From Claveliimonas ammoniilytica (GTDB lineage: Bacteria > Bacillota > Clostridia > Lachnospirales > Lachnospiraceae), in the NCBI RefSeq assembly GCF_025567415.1, contig NZ_JAOQJV010000001.1, positions 124,001 through 188,000 on the forward strand: DNA of 64,000 nt. The letters are read 5' to 3'. The notes below the pieces were generated by a model. That model worked only from the letters and a program-made list of their open reading frames with translations. It did no database searches and had not been told where the DNA came from. The position numbers and the translations under genes are program-made. Position 1 is the stretch's first letter. Each line of letters begins with the position of its first letter. This document shows positions 24,814 to 33,243 of the stretch, piece after piece.

Positions 24814-26502
24814 ATGCTGCAAAGTTTACATGTGAAGAATCTGGCTCTGATTGATGAAAGCGAAGTGGAGTTTGGCCCGGGCTTAAATATACTGACAGGT
24901 GAGACCGGTGCCGGTAAGTCGATACTTCTGGGATCGGTCAATCTGGCACTTGGGGGAAGATACAGTAAGGATATTCTGCGTAAAGGCGCGCAGTATGGAT
25001 TGGTGGAATTAACTTTTCTTCCGGAAGAACGAGAGCTTACAAAGCTTGCTGCGCTTGATATTTATCCGGAAGAAGGAGCAGTCGTACTGACCAGACGGCT
25101 AATGGATGGACGCAGTACATGCAGGATCAATGGAGAGACAGTAACGATGTCACTTCTGAAACAGGCGGCAGGGATTTTGATTGATATTCATGGTCAGCAT
25201 GAGCATCAGTCGCTTCTCTACAAGAAAAACCAGCTTCAGATACTGGATGCCTTTGGCGGAAAGAAAATACAGGAACTTTCGGCAGATGTAAAGACAGCAT
25301 ATAAGACTTACCGGGACAGTAAAAAAGAATGGGAGCGGGCGAACCTGGATGAGGGAGAACGTGCGAAAGAGGTCTCGTTTCTGGAATTTGAAATCCAGGA
25401 GATCCGGGCAGCAGAGCTTATTCCAGGCGAAGATGAGCGGTTAGAAGCTGACTATAAGCGGATGAATTCGGCACGTAATATCCTGGAAAATGCATCTGAG
25501 GCATATGAATGTACAGGTGGAATGTCCGGAGATAATGCAAGCGACATGATCAGCCGTGCAATTCGCTGTATGATTGATGCTTCCAGGTATGATGATAAGG
25601 CGGCAGAATTATCGGAGCAGCTTGTGGAACTGGATGGTCTGTTGAATGATTTTAACAGGGAGCTTGCAGAGTATCAGTCTTCACTGGAATTTTCAGATGA
25701 AGAGTATCATGAGACAGAAGAACGTCTGGATACGATCAATCATATGAAGACTCGTTATGGAAATACGATACCGGAGATTTTAGCTTATTGTGAAGAAAAG
25801 GAAGAGCGTCTGCAGAAGCTGCAGGATTATGACAGTTATCTGGCGCAGCTGCAGAAAGAATTAAAGCAGCGCAGACAGGAACTGGAGGCGGCAGCAGAGC
25901 AGCTTAGCAGTGAGCGTAAAGCACAGGCATTACAGTTAGAAAAAGCGATTGAGACGGAACTCAAGGATCTGAACTTTGCAGAGGTACAGTTCCAGATTCA
26001 TTTTGATAAATTAGCAGATTATACGGCAGAAGGCGTAGATGATGTGGAATTTCTGATTTCTATGAATCCCGGACAGCCTGTGAAACCATTGGCAGAAGTG
26101 GCATCTGGAGGTGAGCTTTCCAGAACGATGCTTGCGATTAAGACAGTAATGGCGGACCGGGATGAGATTGAGACGCTGATCTTTGATGAAATCGATGTGG
26201 GTATCAGTGGACGGACAGCACAGAAGGTTTCTGAGAAGATGGCAGTGATCGGCAGGAACCATCAGGTGATCTGCATTACCCATCTGGCGCAGATAGCAGC
26301 CCAGGCAGACCAGCATTATCTGATTGAGAAGACAGTAGATGGAGGCGTGACAAGAACAGAGATCCGCAAACTATCTGAAGAAGAAAGTATAGATGAACTG
26401 GCACGTATACTTGGAGGGGCTGAGATTACAGAAACGGTACGGATGAGCGCCCGTGAAATGAAATCTATGGTAAAGTCCAATACTGTAAAGAATAAAAAAT
26501 AA
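24814..26502 (+). CDS. recN: DNA repair protein RecN
   Basis: SMC-like ATPase that acts early in double-strand break repair. It is 562 aa. Walker A GETGAGKS lies at 29-36. Long coiled-coil arms flank a central hinge-like region (about 160-400). The ABC signature is ASGGELSRTMLA, with Walker B LIFDEIDVGISG right after it. IDIHGQHEHQSL is another RecN hallmark. TAGGAGG stands six bases before the ATG. A hairpin terminator (26521-26546) follows, so it ends the cluster that starts at 19512. Confidence 0.96.
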   Translation: MLQSLHVKNLALIDESEVEFGPGLNILTGETGAGKSILLGSVNLALGGRYSKDILRKGAQYGLVELTFLPEERELTKLAALDIYPEEGAVVLTRRLMDGRSTCRINGETVTMSLLKQAAGILIDIHGQHEHQSLLYKKNQLQILDAFGGKKIQELSADVKTAYKTYRDSKKEWERANLDEGERAKEVSFLEFEIQEIRAAELIPGEDERLEADYKRMNSARNILENASEAYECTGGMSGDNASDMISRAIRCMIDASRYDDKAAELSEQLVELDGLLNDFNRELAEYQSSLEFSDEEYHETEERLDTINHMKTRYGNTIPEILAYCEEKEERLQKLQDYDSYLAQLQKELKQRRQELEAAAEQLSSERKAQALQLEKAIETELKDLNFAEVQFQIHFDKLADYTAEGVDDVEFLISMNPGQPVKPLAEVASGGELSRTMLAIKTVMADRDEIETLIFDEIDVGISGRTAQKVSEKMAVIGRNHQVICITHLAQIAAQADQHYLIEKTVDGGVTRTEIRKLSEEESIDELARILGGAEITETVRMSAREMKSMVKSNTVKNKK

Positions 26503-26520
26503 TACAGAGACGCATAATAA

Positions 26521-26546
26521 GCAGGTACGAAAGTGCCTGCTTTTTT
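26521..26546 (+). terminator. Terminator after recN
   Basis: GCAGGTAC (26521-26528) pairs with GTGCCTGC (26533-26540), tetraloop GAAA, followed by six T residues. Confidence 0.85.
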
Positions 26547-26587
26547 GTGCAATAAGCCGATAGGCGAGATGACATTGATTGCACATC

Positions 26588-26607
26588 GAGTAGGTTAATA
26601 CCTACTC
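26588..26607. repeat. Perfect inverted repeat upstream of spoIVB
   Basis: GAGTAGGT (26588-26595) and ACCTACTC (26600-26607) are perfect complements around TAAT. The repeat lies 34 bases before the spoIVB start with no T-tract behind it, so it looks more like a protein-binding site than a terminator. Confidence 0.5.
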
Positions 26608-26641
26608 AATTATTCGATGATTTTTGAATGGGAGGATGGAT

Positions 26642-27700
26642 ATGCGTAAATTCTGGTACAGAAGAATTCTTATCATGATACTGGTGCTGTCAGTCAGCGT
26701 AGGTGGAAGTTACTGTCTGCTACAGTTACAACAGAGTAATCTGGAACGTGAAGTTGCTGCTGAACCGTCAGAAACCATGGTAATCCCAGGCGGAATGCCG
26801 GTGGGAATTTATCTGGAGACAGATGGGGTTATGGTGCTTGGAACAGAGGCGGTAGAAGATAAAGATGGGGAGAAACATGAGCCGGCAGCTCATCTGGTGA
26901 AAGAAGGGGATTATATTGTCGGTGTGGGAGATGATGAAATCAGAAATAAATCAGAGCTGATCGCAGCCGTGAAATCTCTGGAGCAGCCGGAGATAGTACT
27001 GAAAGTCAGACGGAAAAATCAGAAGATCAATATACGGATGAGAGCTGTTGAGTGCAGCGTGGATGATTATAAACTGGGAATATGGGTAAGAGATAATGCT
27101 CAGGGACTTGGAACAATCACTTATCTGACGGCGGACAGTACTTTTGGCGCACTGGGACATGGGATTCATGATACCGATACGGGAGAGCTGCTGAAAATAT
27201 CCAGGGGCGTACTTTATTCCACCAGTATTCAGGATGTGCAGAAAGGAACAGAAGGATACCCTGGAGGTATGGAAGGGATTATTGTATATAACAGCTATAA
27301 TATGCTGGGAAGTATTACAGAAAATACAGAGCAGGGCATTTATGGAGAACTGGATCGGGTGGATACACTTTTTCGTAATGCAGAGCCTGTAAAAGTAGCA
27401 GGAAAAGACGAAATCGAAGAGGGAAATGCACTGATCCGGTGTGCGGTAGATGGATGTGTGAAAGAATATCATGTACAGATCACGGAGATAGACAGAAAGG
27501 CGTCAGAGATCAATAAGCGTCTGGAGATTGCTGTGACTGATCCGGAACTTCTGGATAAAACCGGGGGAATCGTGCAGGGAATGAGTGGCAGTCCAATCCT
27601 GCAGAATGGAAAACTTGTAGGCGCAGTAACCCACGTCTTTGTCAATAGTCCGACAAAAGGTTATGGAATTATTTTGGAAGATATGTTGAAAAAACAGTGA
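26642..27700 (+). CDS. spoIVB: SpoIVB serine peptidase, sigma-K checkpoint signal
   Basis: Forespore-secreted serine peptidase (family S55) that triggers pro-sigma-K processing in the mother cell. The ATG at 26642 lies six bases after GGGAGG; a TTG at 26624 is less likely. It is 352 aa. One N-terminal membrane/signal segment (about 10-27) is followed by a PDZ domain (about 65-125). The peptidase domain has LGHGIHDTDTG with the catalytic His and GMSGSPILQNGKLVGAVTHV with the catalytic Ser. It sits between recN and spo0A as in Bacillus and Clostridia. Confidence 0.94.
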   Translation: MRKFWYRRILIMILVLSVSVGGSYCLLQLQQSNLEREVAAEPSETMVIPGGMPVGIYLETDGVMVLGTEAVEDKDGEKHEPAAHLVKEGDYIVGVGDDEIRNKSELIAAVKSLEQPEIVLKVRRKNQKINIRMRAVECSVDDYKLGIWVRDNAQGLGTITYLTADSTFGALGHGIHDTDTGELLKISRGVLYSTSIQDVQKGTEGYPGGMEGIIVYNSYNMLGSITENTEQGIYGELDRVDTLFRNAEPVKVAGKDEIEEGNALIRCAVDGCVKEYHVQITEIDRKASEINKRLEIAVTDPELLDKTGGIVQGMSGSPILQNGKLVGAVTHVFVNSPTKGYGIILEDMLKKQ

Positions 27701-27724
27701 AAATCTCGTTAGATAGATTGATTT

Positions 27725-27731
27725 TACGACA
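27725..27731 (-). promoter_or_regulatory. Candidate 0A box (Spo0A-binding site) upstream of spo0A
   Basis: Read on the minus strand it is TGTCGTA, six of seven bases of the consensus TGTCGAA. It lies just upstream of the -35 box of the spo0A promoter, where autoregulation would be expected. A seven-base match is weak evidence alone. Confidence 0.35.
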
Positions 27732-27739
27732 TGAATTTC

Positions 27740-27768
27740 TTGAACTCCGTAAAATGTAAAATTATAAT
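27740..27768 (+). promoter_or_regulatory. Promoter of spo0A
   Basis: TTGAAC (27740-27745), 17-base spacer, TATAAT (27763-27768), about 58 bases before the spo0A start. I did not find a convincing sigma-H promoter. Confidence 0.65.
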
Positions 27769-27825
27769 TATTTTTACAATATATGCACGATGTATTGCAA
27801 TACCAGTGATAGGAGGAATAGAAGA

Positions 27826-28617
27826 ATGGAAGCAATCAGAGTGGCGATAGCCGACGATAACGAAAGAATTCTGGAATTACTTGACGAGATTATCCGTAGT
27901 GATAATGAACTGAAACTGGTAGGAAAAGCTGACAACGGAGAAGATATATGTACCATTATCCGCGAAAAAGAGCCCGATGTGGTGCTGCTGGACCTGATCA
28001 TGCCGAAAATGGACGGATTAAGTGTAATGGATCATATCAATCACGATCGGAAGATACGCAGGCGTCCGAATTTCATTGTGGTAACGGCGGTGGGACAGGA
28101 TCGTATTACAGAGAGTGCATTCAGTAAAGGGGCGCAGTATTATGTGATGAAACCATTTAAAAACGAAGTGTTGCTGCATCACATTAAGGACACTGTGAAA
28201 GGGAAGCATGCACCGGTCACGGCAAAGACGGAAACTGTCATGGAATCACGGGAGATGACGGAGGAAGATCTGGAAGCGAAGGTGACAGATATGATCCATG
28301 AGATTGGAATTCCGGCACACATCAAAGGCTATCATTATCTGAGAGATGCCATCATTATGGCGGTAGAGGATATGGATGTGTTAAACGCAGTGACAAAAGT
28401 GCTGTATCCGACGGTGGCTAAGAAACATAAAACCACATCCAGCAGAGTGGAACGTGCAATCCGTCACGCGATTGAGGTGGCGTGGAGCAGAGGAAAACTG
28501 GATACGCTGGATGAACTGTTTGGGTATACGGTGAGTAATGGAAAAGGGAAGCCTACAAATTCTGAATTCATTGCTCTGATAGCAGATACGATTCGGTTGG
28601 AATACAAAAAGAGATAA
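27826..28617 (+). CDS. spo0A: Sporulation master response regulator Spo0A
   Basis: Response regulator that starts sporulation when phosphorylated. The ATG at 27826 follows AGGAGG by nine bases; an upstream frame from 27790 is not typical. It is 263 aa. The receiver domain (about 1-120) has the acidic pair D10-D11, phospho-acceptor D56 in LLDLIMPKMDG, and conserved Lys in MKPF. The C-terminal DNA-binding domain has the sequence KTTSSRVERAIRHAIEVAW and the sigma-contact region near GKPTNSEFIALIAD. No kinase gene is adjacent. Confidence 0.97.
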   Translation: MEAIRVAIADDNERILELLDEIIRSDNELKLVGKADNGEDICTIIREKEPDVVLLDLIMPKMDGLSVMDHINHDRKIRRRPNFIVVTAVGQDRITESAFSKGAQYYVMKPFKNEVLLHHIKDTVKGKHAPVTAKTETVMESREMTEEDLEAKVTDMIHEIGIPAHIKGYHYLRDAIIMAVEDMDVLNAVTKVLYPTVAKKHKTTSSRVERAIRHAIEVAWSRGKLDTLDELFGYTVSNGKGKPTNSEFIALIADTIRLEYKKR

Positions 28618-28693
28618 AACCCTTTTCTTTTTGTTAAAAATACGGTACAATCTTACGTAAGAAGGAATGTTTGTTCAGATGGAGGAATGAGAT

Positions 28694-30130
28694 ATGAAGA
28701 AAATACTATTTGCAACTTCCGAAGCAGTACCGTTTGTCAAAACCGGAGGGCTGGCTGACGTTGCAGGTTCATTGCCAAAGTATTTTAATAAAAAAGAGTA
28801 TGATGTCCGCGTGATGCTTCCAAAGTATCTGTGTATCAAGGAAGAATGGCGCAACAAGATGGAATATGTGACTCATTTTTATATGGATTGGAAATGTGAC
28901 TCTACATATGTAGGCGTATTGAAGCTAGTTCACGATGGCATTACATTTTATTTTATTGATAATGAGGGATACTTTGGTGGATTCACACCATATGGAGATA
29001 TATTTGGAGATGTTGAGAAATTTGCATTTTTCTCAAAGGCTGTGCTCAGTACATTGCCATTGATCGATTACCGACCGGATATCATTCACTGTCATGACTG
29101 GCAGACAGGACTTGTACCTGTATATCTGGATAATTTCCGCTTTGGCAATGAGTTCTTCCGCGGTATACATACAATTATGACCATACATAACCTGAAGTTT
29201 CAGGGAACCTGGGATACCAAGCGGATTCGTGAGATTACAGGACTTCCGGATTATTATTTTGCACCGGACAAGCTGGAAGCTTATAAGGACGCCAATTACC
29301 TGAAAGGCGGTATCGTATATGCAGACAGAGTAACCACAGTAAGTAAGACTTACGCAGAAGAAATTAAGACTCCGTTTTATGGAGAAAAGTTAGATGGATT
29401 GATGAATGCAAGATCGAACTGTCTGACAGGTATCGTGAACGGACTTGACTATAATGACTGGGATCCGGCCGAGGATGAGCGTATCGATTATAACTTCTCT
29501 GTGGAAGATTTCCGTAAGAAGAAGGTTAAGAATAAGACTGCGCTGCAGAAAGAACTGGGATTAAAAGTTGATCCGAAGGCAATGATGATCGGTATCGTAT
29601 CCCGACTGACAGACCAAAAGGGACTGGATCTTGTGGCTTACGTGATGGATGAGCTGTGTCAGGATGCCATCCAGATTGTGGTACTTGGTACAGGCGAAGA
29701 ACAGTATGAGAATATGTTTCGTTACTTTGCCTGGAAGTATCCGGATAAGGTATCAGCAAATATATACTATTCTGATCCGATGTCACATAAGATCTATGCA
29801 AGCTGTGATGCATTCCTGATGCCGTCACTGTTTGAACCTTGTGGACTGAGCCAGCTTATGAGCCTGCGTTATGGTACACTTCCAATCGTCCGTGAGACCG
29901 GGGGACTGAAGGATACGGTAGAGCCGTACAATGAGTATGAGAAGACAGGTACTGGCTTCAGCTTTGCTAATTATAATGCGCATGAGATGATGGCTGCAGT
30001 TCGTTATGCAGAGAAGATTTATTACGATAAGAAGAGAGATTGGAATAAGATCGTTGAAAGAGCGATGAAGAAAGATTTCTCATGGAACAATTCCGCCAGA
30101 CAGTATGAGGAGTTATACGACAGCTTATAG
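28694..30130 (+). CDS. glgA: Glycogen synthase (ADP-glucose type)
   Basis: Family GT5 glycosyltransferase extending alpha-1,4-glucan from ADP-glucose. It is 478 aa, normal length. KTGGLADV (16-23) is the ADP-glucose site. HCHDWQTGLVP lies in the first Rossmann domain. The C-terminal catalytic motif is PSLFEPCGLSQLMSLRYG, followed by ETGGLKDTV. GGAGG is eight bases upstream of the ATG. No glgB, glgC or glgP is nearby, so the pathway is dispersed. metH-related genes follow after 18 bases and may be co-transcribed. Confidence 0.95.
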   Translation: MKKILFATSEAVPFVKTGGLADVAGSLPKYFNKKEYDVRVMLPKYLCIKEEWRNKMEYVTHFYMDWKCDSTYVGVLKLVHDGITFYFIDNEGYFGGFTPYGDIFGDVEKFAFFSKAVLSTLPLIDYRPDIIHCHDWQTGLVPVYLDNFRFGNEFFRGIHTIMTIHNLKFQGTWDTKRIREITGLPDYYFAPDKLEAYKDANYLKGGIVYADRVTTVSKTYAEEIKTPFYGEKLDGLMNARSNCLTGIVNGLDYNDWDPAEDERIDYNFSVEDFRKKKVKNKTALQKELGLKVDPKAMMIGIVSRLTDQKGLDLVAYVMDELCQDAIQIVVLGTGEEQYENMFRYFAWKYPDKVSANIYYSDPMSHKIYASCDAFLMPSLFEPCGLSQLMSLRYGTLPIVRETGGLKDTVEPYNEYEKTGTGFSFANYNAHEMMAAVRYAEKIYYDKKRDWNKIVERAMKKDFSWNNSARQYEELYDSL

Positions 30131-30148
30131 GAGTAACGGGAGAAGGAA

Positions 30149-30796
30149 ATGGATACAAGAACGAAAGAGGCAGTTCGTTACTTGGGATATGGCAATCATG
30201 CGGTAGATGGACAGACGCTGGAACTGATCAGAGATTCATTTGAAGAACTGGACAGAGTAGCAGACAAACGCATCATCTATCGCATTTTTGACGTGAATGT
30301 GACAGAAAACGAAAGCCTGGATATCGGCAAATTACATATAACAAGCAGAAATTTATCAAAGAATCTGCGTGGCTGTAAGGAAGCGTTTGTGTTGGGAGCA
30401 ACCCTCGGAATCGGCATTGATCAGCTGCTTAGACGTTATTCGCTTACAGATATGTCGAGAGCGGTGGTGATACAGGCATCTGCGGCAGCAATGCTGGAAG
30501 AATACCTGGATACCTGGCAGAAAGAGACAGCAGCAAAGCTTGAAGCCGAAAAACAGTATCTCCGGCCGAGATTCAGTCCGGGGTATGGTGATTTCAGTAT
30601 CAGCCATCAGGAGATGATCCTGCGTATGTTGAATGCAGAGAAAAGTATCGGTCTGACACTGACGAATGGCGGGATGTTGAATCCTACCAAATCTGTGACA
30701 GCGGTTGCCGGTATCAGCAGGACAAAAGAACGATGTCCTGTGCATGGATGTGAGGCGTGCAGGAAGACAGATTGTGCATATCGAAGGGAGACATAG
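30149..30796 (+). CDS. Stand-alone MetH reactivation-domain protein
   Basis: Homologue of the C-terminal activation domain of cobalamin-dependent methionine synthase, which binds S-adenosylmethionine and rescues oxidised cob(II)alamin. It is 215 aa. The signature RPRFSPGYGDFSISHQ (near 145-160) and LTNGGMLNPTKSVTAVAG match that domain. A cysteine-rich end (CPVHGCEACRKTDC) could bind a metal or act in electron transfer. It abuts metH exactly: its TAG is followed by the metH ATG. The activation function is therefore a separate subunit here. A flavodoxin or ferredoxin partner is not in the window. Confidence 0.9.
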   Translation: MDTRTKEAVRYLGYGNHAVDGQTLELIRDSFEELDRVADKRIIYRIFDVNVTENESLDIGKLHITSRNLSKNLRGCKEAFVLGATLGIGIDQLLRRYSLTDMSRAVVIQASAAAMLEEYLDTWQKETAAKLEAEKQYLRPRFSPGYGDFSISHQEMILRMLNAEKSIGLTLTNGGMLNPTKSVTAVAGISRTKERCPVHGCEACRKTDCAYRRET

Positions 30797-33202
30797 ATGT
30801 TAAGAGACAGATTAGGAAAAGAGCTGCTGTTCTTTGACGGCGGTATGGGAACACTTCTTCAGGAAAAAGGATTACAGCCGGGAGAGCTTCCTGAGGTATG
30901 GAATCTGGAACATGCAGAAGAAGTGATGGAGATACACAGAGAATATTACAAAGCGGGAAGTGACATTGTACTTGCCAATACTTTTGGAGCCAATGCATTA
31001 AAGTTTCACGATGACAGATACGGATTGAAAGAGATCATTACAGCGGCCATTACAAATGCTAGAAAAGTTGCAGACAAAATAACAGCTGAGGAACATAGAG
31101 AAGTTTATGTTGCAATGGATATGGGACCTACCGGAAAGCTCCTGAAGCCAATGGGGGACCTGTCATTTGAAGATGCGTATGAGACGTATGCGGAAGCTGC
31201 TCGATATGGAGAGGAAGCAGGCGCAGATCTCATTCATATTGAGACTATGAGTGATACCTATGAGGTAAAAGCAGCGATACTGGCAGCCAGGGAAAATACA
31301 AGTCTTCCGGTGTTTGTGACTATGATTTTCGATGAGAAGGGAAAACTTCTGACTGGCGGCGATGTGCCGGGAGTTGTGGCAATGTTGGAAGGCCTTCGGG
31401 TCGATGCGCTTGGCATGAACTGTGGCCTCGGACCAAAACAGATGATGCCGATTCTGGAAGATTTAATGAAATATACATCTCTTCCTGTTGTAGTGAAGCC
31501 GAATGCCGGACTTCCGAAGCAGAAAGATGGGGAGACATATTATGATGTAGAACCAGAAGAATTTGCAGAATATATGCGAAAGATCGTAGATATGGGGGGC
31601 TGTATCATCGGTGGATGCTGCGGTACAACTCCGGCACATATCCGAGAAATGGTGAACAGATGTCGTGATATGCAGATTCATGAGCCGGTGAAAAAGACGG
31701 ATACGATCGTATCTTCTTATGGTGGTGCAGTAGTCATTGGGGATAAGCCGGTAGTGATCGGAGAACGTATTAATCCGACCGGTAAGAAGAAGTTAAAAGC
31801 AGCGCTCAAAGAACACGATATGGATTATATTCTCAAAGAAGCTATTATGCAGCAGGATAATGGAGCACACATTCTGGATGTCAATGTAGGACTTCCGGAT
31901 ATCGATGAGCCTGCGGTTATGGTAGAAGCAATCCGTGAGATCCAGAGTGTAACGAGCCTGCCACTGCAGATTGATACAGTAGATGAGACGGCTATGGAAG
32001 CAGCTATGCGCATCTATAATGGCAAGCCGATGGTGAACTCTGTGAATGGTAAACAGGAGATTATGGATCAGGTATTTCCGCTGATTAAAAAATACGGCGG
32101 TGTGGTAGTTGGTCTGACAATCGATGAGTCAGGAATTCCGGATACCGCAGAAGGAAGGCTTGAAGTAGCACGGAAGATTATCAAAGAGGCTGCTAAGTAC
32201 GGTATCGATAAGAAAGATATCGTGATTGATGTGCTGGCAATGACAATCAGTTCAGATCCTGACAGTGCAAGAATCACACTGGATGCAGTCAAATTAGTCC
32301 GTGAGAAATGCGGCGTTCGTACGGTACTGGGAGTGTCCAATATTTCCTTTGGTCTGCCTTACCGCCCGGCGGTCAATTCTAATTTTTATACTATGGCAAT
32401 GCAGAATGGACTAAGTGCAGGTATTGTAAATCCATCGTCTGAGGATATGATGCGATCTTATTATTCTTATTGTGCATTGATGGGATATGATGAGAATTTT
32501 GAAACATACATTGGAAAATACGGTAATCGTACCGCAGAAGCAACCGCGCAGTCAACATCGCAGAGTGCAGAAATTACCCTGTCTTCTGCGATTGAAAAAG
32601 GATTAAAGGAAGAGGCACACCTGATTACAGCGCGTATGATCGGAGAGGGACAGAAGCCACTTGATATTATTAATCAGGAACTGATCCCGGCACTTGATAA
32701 AGTAGGAAAAGGCTTTGAAAAAGGTACCGTATTCCTGCCACAGCTGTTGATGAGTGCGGATGCTGCAAAGATTGCATTTTCGGTGATCAAAGACAGTATG
32801 AGCGGTGACGAAGTGATGGAGGAAGCGCAGGATAAAGTCATCCTTGCGACCGTAAAAGGTGATATCCATGATATCGGCAAGAATATTGTAAAGGTATTGT
32901 TAGAAAATTACAGTTTCGATGTGCTGGATCTTGGTAAAGATGTACCGCCGGAGAAGATTGTTGAGACCGCGATCGAGGAAGACGTAAAGTTGGTCGGATT
33001 GAGTGCATTGATGACAACAACGGTAATCAGTATGGAAGAGACTATCAGACAACTTCGAGAAAAGAAGCCGGACTGCAAAGTAATGGTAGGAGGTGCCGTA
33101 CTGAATCAGGAGTATGCGGATATGATCGGAGCAGATTTCTACGGTAAGGATGCAATGCAGTCGGTATATTATGCACAGTCAGTATTTGGAAGAGAAAGTT
33201 AA
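30797..33202 (+). CDS. metH: Cobalamin-dependent methionine synthase lacking the reactivation domain
   Basis: Transfers methyl from 5-methyltetrahydrofolate through cobalamin to homocysteine. It is 801 aa instead of the roughly 1200 of E. coli. Homocysteine-binding domain (about 1-290): zinc cysteines in MNCGLGP and GGCCG. Folate-binding domain (about 315-570): IGERINPTGKKK. Cap and cobalamin domains (about 590-801): DIHDIGKN at 689-696, whose H691 is the cobalt ligand. The missing domain is supplied by the gene immediately upstream. No cobalamin or SAM riboswitch is seen before the pair. Confidence 0.95.
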   Translation: MLRDRLGKELLFFDGGMGTLLQEKGLQPGELPEVWNLEHAEEVMEIHREYYKAGSDIVLANTFGANALKFHDDRYGLKEIITAAITNARKVADKITAEEHREVYVAMDMGPTGKLLKPMGDLSFEDAYETYAEAARYGEEAGADLIHIETMSDTYEVKAAILAARENTSLPVFVTMIFDEKGKLLTGGDVPGVVAMLEGLRVDALGMNCGLGPKQMMPILEDLMKYTSLPVVVKPNAGLPKQKDGETYYDVEPEEFAEYMRKIVDMGGCIIGGCCGTTPAHIREMVNRCRDMQIHEPVKKTDTIVSSYGGAVVIGDKPVVIGERINPTGKKKLKAALKEHDMDYILKEAIMQQDNGAHILDVNVGLPDIDEPAVMVEAIREIQSVTSLPLQIDTVDETAMEAAMRIYNGKPMVNSVNGKQEIMDQVFPLIKKYGGVVVGLTIDESGIPDTAEGRLEVARKIIKEAAKYGIDKKDIVIDVLAMTISSDPDSARITLDAVKLVREKCGVRTVLGVSNISFGLPYRPAVNSNFYTMAMQNGLSAGIVNPSSEDMMRSYYSYCALMGYDENFETYIGKYGNRTAEATAQSTSQSAEITLSSAIEKGLKEEAHLITARMIGEGQKPLDIINQELIPALDKVGKGFEKGTVFLPQLLMSADAAKIAFSVIKDSMSGDEVMEEAQDKVILATVKGDIHDIGKNIVKVLLENYSFDVLDLGKDVPPEKIVETAIEEDVKLVGLSALMTTTVISMEETIRQLREKKPDCKVMVGGAVLNQEYADMIGADFYGKDAMQSVYYAQSVFGRES

Positions 33203-33243
33203 AAATAATATCAATATACATATGAGAATAAGGAGGCAATAAT

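Noticed and set aside
30131..30148. Cobalamin or SAM riboswitch before the metH pair
   Set aside because: Only 18 bases separate glgA from the reactivation gene, too few for any riboswitch.
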